The notes below the pieces were generated by a model. The model did not search any database. It was not told the origin of the DNA and saw only the letters and a list, made by a program, of their open reading frames with translations. Of a stretch of 64,000 bases of DNA, positions 57,116-64,000 are shown piece after piece. Source of the stretch: Physella acuta (Eukaryota; Mollusca; Gastropoda; Physidae); contig NW_026731885.1 in NCBI RefSeq assembly GCF_028476545.1, forward strand, positions 62,001 through 126,000, in the 5' to 3' direction. Numbering within the stretch: the first letter of the stretch is position 1; each line of letters opens with the position of its first letter. The translations under genes and the position numbers were made by a program.

Positions 57116-57469
57116 TAAATAAAAACTTTACACATCTTTATGTATAGACTGTTGATATATAATTGAAAAAATAAAAAATATATTAAAACAACTGCATGTC
57201 AATTCTATGGGCGTGTTATTTCAGTCAACATATGATTTTTGTTTTGTTTTTGCATCCATCTTCATAGCAGGAGAATCTAGGTCAAAAATTATTGTCTGAT
57301 CACAAGAAGGTGATTGGTGGTAATTGATGATAAGAAGGAATGGGGTAAAAAGTGAGATATAAGCACATAACAATAAGGAGTTGTATGATTGTGATACATG
57401 TGTCACTCATGATAATGGGCCTACGTGTTTCGTCTGGTGATGATACAATCAGTGTGTCATTCAGACTTT

Positions 57470-57640
57470 TTTTCTCCGGGGGGGGGGGGGGGGTGTCGGT
57501 AGACTTTCTTCGGGGGGGGGGGGGGGGGAACACTGTTAAAAGTATATCTTTTCTATATAAATTTCGTTCGGGGGGGGGGGAGTAGAATGGAGATGCCTGG
57601 AAGAAACTCTGGATACAAGTATCACCTCGTTCTTTTCTTC
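57470..57640. repeat. Dispersed G-rich repeat, copy 2
   Basis: Long G-runs (57478-57495, 57511-57528, 57570-57580) alternate with gtagactttcttc, aaaagtatatcttttctata + taaatttcg and gatgcctggaagaaactctg. The order matches 27446-27620. The runs could form G-quadruplexes on this strand. Confidence 0.7.
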
Positions 57641-57884
57641 GTTCGAGGCTTTTTCGAATTTAACAACTTTGCCCGACTCGACAACGCCTCCATCACAATT
57701 AAGGATGGCCATTGACTCCGATTTCAGCCTTTGTATAACCAAGAACAAACTACAACCTACTTACGAGCATCATCTGCCCGAGGGTTTGAACTCGAGGCTT
57801 TTCTGTTTAGCAACCATGCGCTTGACCACGCCGACCCCCCCCCCCCTAATCACCTCGTGATAATAGGCCTACATGTTTCATCTT

Positions 57885-60800
57885 GTTGTGATACATCTGT
57901 CATCTGATGGTGATACATCTGTCATCTGATGGTGATACATCTATCATCTGATGGTGATACATCTGTCATCTGATGGTGATACATCTGTCATCTGATGGTG
58001 ATACATCTGTCATCTGGTGGTGATACATGTGTCATCTGGTGGTGATACATGTGTCATCTGATGGTGATACATCTGTCATCTGATGGTGATACATCTGTCA
58101 TCTGATGGTGATACATCTGTCATCTGATGGTGATACATCTGTCATCTGATGGTGATACATCTGTCATCTGATGGTGATACATCTGTCATCTGATGGTGAT
58201 ACATCTGTCATCTGGTGGTGATACATCTGTCATCTGATGGTGATACATCTGTCATCTGGTGGTGATACATCTGTCATCTGATGGTGATACATCTGTCATC
58301 TGATGGTGATACATCTGTCATCTGATGGTGATACATCTGTCATCTGATGGTGATACATCTGTCATCTGATGGTGATACATCTGTCATCTGGTGGTGATAC
58401 ATCTGTCATCTGATGGTGATACATCTGTCATCTGATGGTGATACATGTGTCATCTGATGGTGATACATGTGTCATCTGATGGTGATACATCTGTCATCTG
58501 ATGGTGATACATCTGTCATCTGATGGTGATACATCTGTCATCTGATGGTGATACATCTGTCATCTGATGGTGATACATCTGTCATCTGGTGGTGATACAT
58601 CTGTCATCTGATGGTGATACATCTGTCATCTGATGGTGATACATCTGTCATCTGATGGTGATACATCTGTCATCTGATGGTGATACATGTGTCATCTGAT
58701 GGTGATACATCTGTCATCTGATGGTGATACATCTGTCATCTGATGGTGATACATCTGTCATCTGATGGTGATACATGTGTCATCTGATGGTGATACATCT
58801 GTCATCTGGTGGTGATACATCTGTCATCTGATGGTGATACATCTGTCATCTGGTGGTGATACATCTGTCATCTGATGGTGATACATCTGTCATCTGATGG
58901 TGATACATCTGTCATCTGATGGTGATACATCTGTCATCTGATGGTGATACATCTGTCATCTGATGGTGATACATCTGTCATCTGGTGGTGATACATCTGT
59001 CATCTGATGGTGATACATCTGTCATCTGGTGGTGATACATCTGTCATCTGATGGTGATACATCTGTCATTTGATGGTGATACATCTGTCATCTGATGGTG
59101 ATACATGTGTCATCTGATGGTGATACATCTGTCATCTGGTGGTGATACATCTGTCATCTGATGGTGATACATCTGTCATCTGGTGGTGATACATCTGTCA
59201 TCTGATGGTGATACATCTGTCATCTGATGGTGATACATGTGTCATCTGATGGTGATACATGTGTCATCTGATGGTGATACATCTGTCATCTGATGGTGAT
59301 ACATCTGTCATCTGATGGTGATACATCTGTCATCTGATGGTGATACATCTGTCATCTGATGGTGATACATCTGTCATCTGGTGGTGATACATCTGTCATC
59401 TGATGGTGATACATCTGTCATCTGATGGTGATACATCTGTCATCTGATGGTGATACATCTGTCATCTGATGGTGATACATGTGTCATCTGATGGTGATAC
59501 ATCTGTCATCTGATGGTGATACATCTGTCATCTGATGGTGATACATCTGTCATCTGATGGTGATACATGTGTCATCTGATGGTGATACATCTGTCATCTG
59601 GTGGTGATACATCTGTCATCTGATGGTGATACATCTGTCATCTGGTGGTGATACATCTGTCATCTGATGGTGATACATCTGTCATCTGATGGTGATACAT
59701 CTGTCATCTGATGGTGATACATCTGTCATCTGATGGTGATACATCTGTCATCTGATGGTGATACATCTGTCATCTGGTGGTGATACATCTGTCATCTGAT
59801 GGTGATACATCTGTCATCTGATGGTGATACATCTGTCATCTGATGGTGATACATCTGTCATCTGATGGTGATACATCTGTCATCTGATGGTGATACATCT
59901 GTCATCTGGTGGTGATACATCTGCCATCTGGTGGTGATACATCTGTCATCTGATGGTGATACATCTGTCATCTGGTGGTGATACATCTGTCATCTGATGG
60001 TGATACATCTGTCATCTGATGGTGATACATCTGTCATCTGATGGTGATACATCTGTCATCTGATGGTGATACATCTGTCATCTGATGGTGATACATCTGT
60101 CATCTGATGGTGATACATCTGTCATCTGGTGGTGATACATCTGTCATCTGATGGTGATACATCTGTCATCTGATGGTGATACATCTGTCATCTGATGGTG
60201 ATACATCTGTCATCTGATGGTGATACATCTGTCATCTGATGGTGATACATCTGTCATCTGATGGTGATACATCTGTCATCTGATGGTGATACATCTGTCA
60301 TCTGATGGTGATACATGTGTCATTTGATGGTGATACATCTGTCATCTGATGGTGATACATCTGTCATCTGATGGTGATACATGTGTCATTTGATGGTGAT
60401 ACATCTGTCATCTGATGGTGATACATGTGTCATCTGATGGTGATACATCTGTCATCTGATGGTGATACATCTGTCATCTGATGGTGATACATCTGTCATC
60501 TGATGGTGATACATCTTTCATCTGATGGTGATACATCTGTCATCTGATGGTGATACATCTGTCATCTGATGGTGATACATCTGTCATCTGATGGTGATAC
60601 ATCTGTCATCTGATGGTGATACATCTGTCATCTGATGGTGATACATCTGTCATCTGATGGTGATACATCTGTCATCTGATGGTGATACATCTGTCATCTG
60701 ATGGTGATACATCTGTCATCTGATGGTGATACATCTGTCATCTGATGGTGATACATCTGTCATCTGATGGTGATACATCTGTCATCTGATGGTGATACAT

Positions 60801-61134
60801 CTGTCATCTGATGGTGATACATCTGTCATCTGATGGTGATACATCTGTCATCTGATGGTGATACATCTGTCATCTGATGGTGATACATCTGTCATCTGAT
60901 GGTGATACATCTGTCATCTGATGGTGATACATCTGTCATCTGATGGTGATACATCTGTCATCTGATGGTGATACATCTGTCATCTGATGGTGATACATCT
61001 GTCATCTGATGGTGATACATCTGTCATCTGATGGTGATACATCTGTCATCTGATGGTGATACATCTGTCATCTGATGGTGATACATCTGTCATCTGATGG
61101 TGATACATCTGTCATCTGATGGTGATACATCTGT
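57885..61134. repeat. 3.2-kb array of a 22-bp unit
   Basis: About 148 copies of gatacatctgtcatctgatg + gt. Only a few single-base variants recur (ctggtggt, catgtgtcat, catttgat). The right third (60450-61130) is almost pure, while the left and middle carry most variants, so expansion at the right edge is probably recent. It lies between the DNAH2 3' end and the next gene. Confidence 0.97.
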
Positions 61135-61445
61135 CTAGTGACAACACAGACACTTTGAGGAACAGATGGTGGGAACCGACTGACTAGGAGAACACGAGTA
61201 GGACACACGGCTAAAAAATGTATGACCCTGCGGTAATATAATGTTATATGGAATGGAGGGTCTACATTTATTATAAGGTGAGGGGGGGGGGGGTGTCCAT
61301 TAATGACGTCATGTGCTCAGGAAAATGGCAAACAAATGTGAGGATTCCATTTTTTTTAACAAAAGACATATTTAGTATTTGTGTCGAAAGATTGCGGTCA
61401 TGTTGAGCAGAGTATCACTTAGGTCTTATATCTGTGTCGTAAGAT

Positions 61446-61712
61446 CAGAGGCGTAGCGAGGAAGGGGGGGGGGCGGGGGGTGCGGATCGCACCGGGTGAC
61501 ACCATTTAGGGGGGTGATATCAAGGCAAAAAATAGCAAAATATATAGAGAAAAGTTTGAGGGGGGGGGTGCAAATCGAAAGTTTGAGGGGGGGTGCAAAT
61601 CGAAATTTTGAAAGTTTGTCCCCGGAAGGGTCGCTACGCCTCTGGGGGGGGGGGGGGTGTGACACCATAAAGTGCCGCACCGGGTGACACCCGACCTCGC
61701 TACGCCACTGCG
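61446..61712. mobile_element. Short inverted-repeat element with G-runs
   Basis: The left end cagaggcgtagcgagg and right end cctcgctacgccactg are inverted, and caccgggtgacac stands inside each end. An internal gtcgctacgcctctg shows a nested or duplicated end. The interior is G-runs with gtgcaaatcgaaagtttgag repeats and has no coding capacity. A MITE-like element is likely. Confidence 0.65.
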
Positions 61713-61779
61713 TAAGATTGCGGTCATGTTGAGCAGACTATCACTTAAGTCTTATATCTGTACCAAGTCAAAGGTGACA

Positions 61780-61909
61780 CGCGATTTGACTTCTGCGTGC
61801 GCGAGGCCGGTGTGACGTTGTCGTCTGCCACCTGTACGTTCGACTGAAGCTTCCCACGAACGAGATTGCGTCGTGTGCTGAAATTCTATTTGTCAGTTTG
61901 GCTTCACCG
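61780..61909 (+). promoter_or_regulatory. SMCO4: CpG-rich promoter-like segment and probable noncoding first exon
   Basis: This stretch is unusually rich in CpG against the AT-rich surroundings (gcgtgcgcgaggccggtgtg, gacgttgtcgtctgcc, cgaacgagattgcgtcgtgt). It ends in caccg/gtaagtgg, a strong donor at 61910. A matching acceptor (ttatttatag, 63289) opens the SMCO4 coding exon. The start of transcription cannot be placed. A second CpG-rich patch at 63105-63170 shares ttcccacgaacg and could be an alternative start. Confidence 0.5.
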
Positions 61910-62257
61910 GTAAGTGGCTGTTATTTCATTTGTTGCACTCATACTTTTTAGACAGCTTCATAGATCTAGATGTAAGTAATTATATAAACAGCTCTTTAAA
62001 GATTGGTTTGTGAAGTCGATTTCTATGTAAGCAACAGAGGCGTATGTAGAAATATATCATGGGTAGGGATGAGTGTTTTCAATAAAGTCGCAACAAGTGT
62101 TATTAATTATTTTTTCTGAATATTTTTATATTTAAACACTTTGGTTAAATGTAATAACCGCTGTGCAATAATGATAGTAAGAGATATGACAATATGACCA
62201 CACTTTTTTTTTTTACTACCCATGCCTTTGTGGTTATTGAACAAAACGGTGTGTAAT

Positions 62258-62585
62258 TTCGGGCAGATGAGGCTCGTTAGCTGGGGACAGCCACTCTTCT
62301 AGGAGAGACAACTCCAAAATCAAACAACTGTTGCCTTGTAGTTTGTTCTTGGTTGGACAAAGGCTATGGAAGCAAATCCAAAAAGAAAATCAGGCTGAAA
62401 TCGGAGTCAATGGCCTCAATGGCGCATAACCAGTTGACACGTAATCCTTAATTGTGATGGAAGCATGTTCAAGTCGGCAAAGCTCATGGTTGATAAATTC
62501 GAAAAAGTCTCGAGTTCAAACCATCCGGCAGATAAGGCTCGATCCCTCCCAACACAAAAAAATTAAGAACGAAGAAGAAGAAAAG
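62258..62585 (+). mobile_element. SINE copy, rearranged
   Basis: Starts with body sequence (gcagatgaggctcgttagct + ggggacagcc, aggagagacaactccaaaat, tggacaaaggctatggaagc) up to gttgacacgtaatccttaat + tgtgatgg. It then restarts with the tRNA-like part (agtcggcaaagctcatggtt + gataaattcg, B-box-like gagttcaaaccatcc) and ends aattaagaacgaagaagaag + aaaa. It seems to be two SINE pieces fused or nested. It lies in the probable first intron of SMCO4. Confidence 0.7.
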
Positions 62586-63289
62586 GTGTGTAATTCTTTT
62601 AAAACATCGAAAAATGGAGTTAAAACGATGGGACTCTGGAACAGCAAGCACAAACACACATTTATATATTATTCCGCAACGATTTTAAGAGCGTGAGTTG
62701 TTTTTACAACATTGAAAATGTTGAAACTTTACACATCAAGCGAGACGAGTACATTGTTGCCAATAGCTTTAGCTTACGGGAAACGACTTTGATTTTGGGG
62801 GTCCCTGGGCAAGGTTCTAGCCAGGTTTCAGTGCATGTAAATGCTCCAACTTTTCACTTGTATGTTTCTGTTATTGTTTGTTGTCTTTCATTTTAACTGA
62901 ATAAATACACGAACCCCTTCTACGTACGCATTAACTCACTCTTATCCATACCCTGCCAACGCCAGTTGTTTTTATAGATTTTATAAATATGGCAGAGTGA
63001 GTAGAGTTTTGTTTCTTTAAACTAGAGATTGGAGTGGTCACTATTTGGTCCGCCCAAAGCCCAACCGCCCTTTCTTTCCCCAATCCCCAACTGTAGAACT
63101 GTAGTGCGATGCCGATCAAAGCTGGGGGATTTCCCACGAACGCGATAGCAATCGCCTGCTTAGTTACGCCATCTTAAGATCCTTCTTTTTTAGATATGTA
63201 ATTTAATTAAGTGGTATCAATCATTTGTTTTGGCATATATTTTTACCATCTCTTCAAGAGTTTCAGCATTGTTTATGTTTTATTTATAG
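62586..63289. other. Probable first intron of SMCO4, unique part
   Basis: It contains a 67-codon open frame (62693-62896) with no recognisable family, and the CpG-rich patch at 63105-63170. No repeat identified. Confidence 0.5.
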
Positions 63290-63306
63290 ACTAACCAGAT
63301 ACAATC

Positions 63307-63480
63307 ATGAGGCCTTTGGTCAACACAAAAGAGACGAGAAAAGAGAAAAGAGAGAGGAAATTAGAATACGACAAAAACAAACAAAATTTATGGCGGGTGA
63401 CAATACCAGCATTCCTCGCAGTAATCGCTCTCATCGTTTTATTTGTGTATGCGAATACAAGACCCAAAAACTATAAATAG
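63307..63480 (+). CDS. SMCO4: SMCO4-like single-pass membrane protein, 57 residues
   Basis: The exon opens after ttatttatag at 63289 and the ATG follows 17 bases on. The whole protein is in this exon: a Lys/Arg/Glu-rich N-terminal half (MRPLVNTKETRKEKRERK), one membrane span of about 20 residues (IPAFLAVIALIVLFVYA) and a short tail NTRPKNYK before TAG. Length, basic head, span and the closing VY-x-x-TRP match vertebrate SMCO4 (59 residues, MRQLKG... to FVYVATRP) as I remember it. The function of SMCO4 is not known to me beyond membrane location. An AATAAA at 63555-63560 stands 75 bases after the stop, as expected for a 3' end. The frame is below the usual size cut-off, so automated calls could miss it. 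Confidence 0.85.
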   Translation: MRPLVNTKETRKEKRERKLEYDKNKQNLWRVTIPAFLAVIALIVLFVYANTRPKNYK

Positions 63481-63554
63481 ACGTAACAGAATTCTTGAAT
63501 TATACGACAAAAACAATAATTAATATGTGTACATTATAATTTCTTGCTTTTTAC

Positions 63555-63560
63555 AATAAA
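63555..63560 (+). terminator. SMCO4: Poly(A) signal of SMCO4
   Basis: Canonical AATAAA in tttttacaataaagttggtg, 75 bases after the stop, followed by a GT-rich stretch (gttggtggagtttctc). Confidence 0.7.
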
Positions 63561-64000
63561 GTTGGTGGAGTTTCTCAAATTTGTTTTAAAATTTAAATGC
63601 GATAAAATCTGGCATTTGCGGACTTAACGCAATGAGTTTATCTGAAAAATTGAAAACCCTACTGTGTAATTTATTATAGTGGTTGTGAGAACTAGGTGTG
63701 TCAGTTGTATTGAAATGTGTTAACATTTAGTATACACACGCAAAACATTAAGAACATAAGCTTGGTACGGCTCACACACATCGCAGCAAATAATTGGAGT
63801 TTTTCATGCCGGTTTGCGTGACATCTGGTGTGGCATAAAGTGTGATGTGGTGTGGTGCAAAGTGTTGTGCAGAGTATCGTGTGGTGTAAAGTGTGTGTAG
63901 TGTAGAGTGTGGTGGGGTGTAGAGTGTGGTGTGATGTGGTATAGAAAGTGGTGCTGCCCAGAGTAAACAGAGACCTGTGTTAATAAGCCGTCCTATTGTT
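63561..64000. other. Right-edge intergenic DNA with GT-rich repeat
   Basis: No gene seen. A degenerate GT-rich repeat (gtgtggtgtagagtgtggtg) fills 63825-63950. Confidence 0.6.

Noticed and set aside
57885-61134. CRISPR-like array
   Set aside because: There are no unique spacers: the repeat is continuous 22-bp units in an animal genome. The same applies to the other arrays.
61426-61727. Proline-rich frames on the minus strand
   Set aside because: They are the G-runs of a short inverted-repeat element read as CCC codons.
62693-62896. 67-codon frame before SMCO4
   Set aside because: No recognisable domain, no conserved composition and no splice support; it lies within the probable first intron.

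Overview
The window is animal nuclear DNA. It has long AT-rich introns with GT/AG boundaries, tRNA-derived SINEs ending in GAA-rich tails, DNA-transposon remnants, and an extreme load of minisatellites. The coding style, SINE types and repeat texture suggest a mollusc, most likely a gastropod (perhaps a freshwater pulmonate). That placement is inference; the sequence itself only shows a metazoan that builds motile cilia.

Positions 1-56365 hold most of one gene on the + strand: the axonemal dynein heavy chain DNAH2, the beta heavy chain of the two-headed inner-arm dynein I1/f. I could place 67 consecutive coding exons (1511 to the TAA at 56363-56365). Their reading phases all join, giving 3,471 residues, roughly the C-terminal four fifths of a protein of about 4,400. 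The N-terminal tail lies upstream of the window. In order come the late tail, linker, AAA1-AAA4, the stalk with microtubule-binding tip, AAA5, AAA6 and the C-terminal domain.

The introns are the remarkable part. Many contain a tandem array that touches, and often includes, a splice junction. On the donor side arrays start exactly at the exon end and many repeat exon bases. On the acceptor side arrays of 'intron end + exon start' lead into the real exon. Some units form a tandem series of pyrimidine-AG/GTAAG sites resembling recursive splice sites. One array (20441-20800) is ten in-frame 36-bp units that could lengthen the protein in 12-residue steps. The largest array, about 6.2 kb, fills one intron at 34671-40885.

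Downstream of DNAH2 (56366-64000) lie its 3' UTR, a G-rich dispersed repeat, a 3.2-kb 22-bp satellite-like array, a short inverted-repeat element, a CpG-rich promoter-like segment and a SINE. Last is a small complete coding exon at 63307-63480 that I recognise as SMCO4, a 57-residue single-pass membrane protein.
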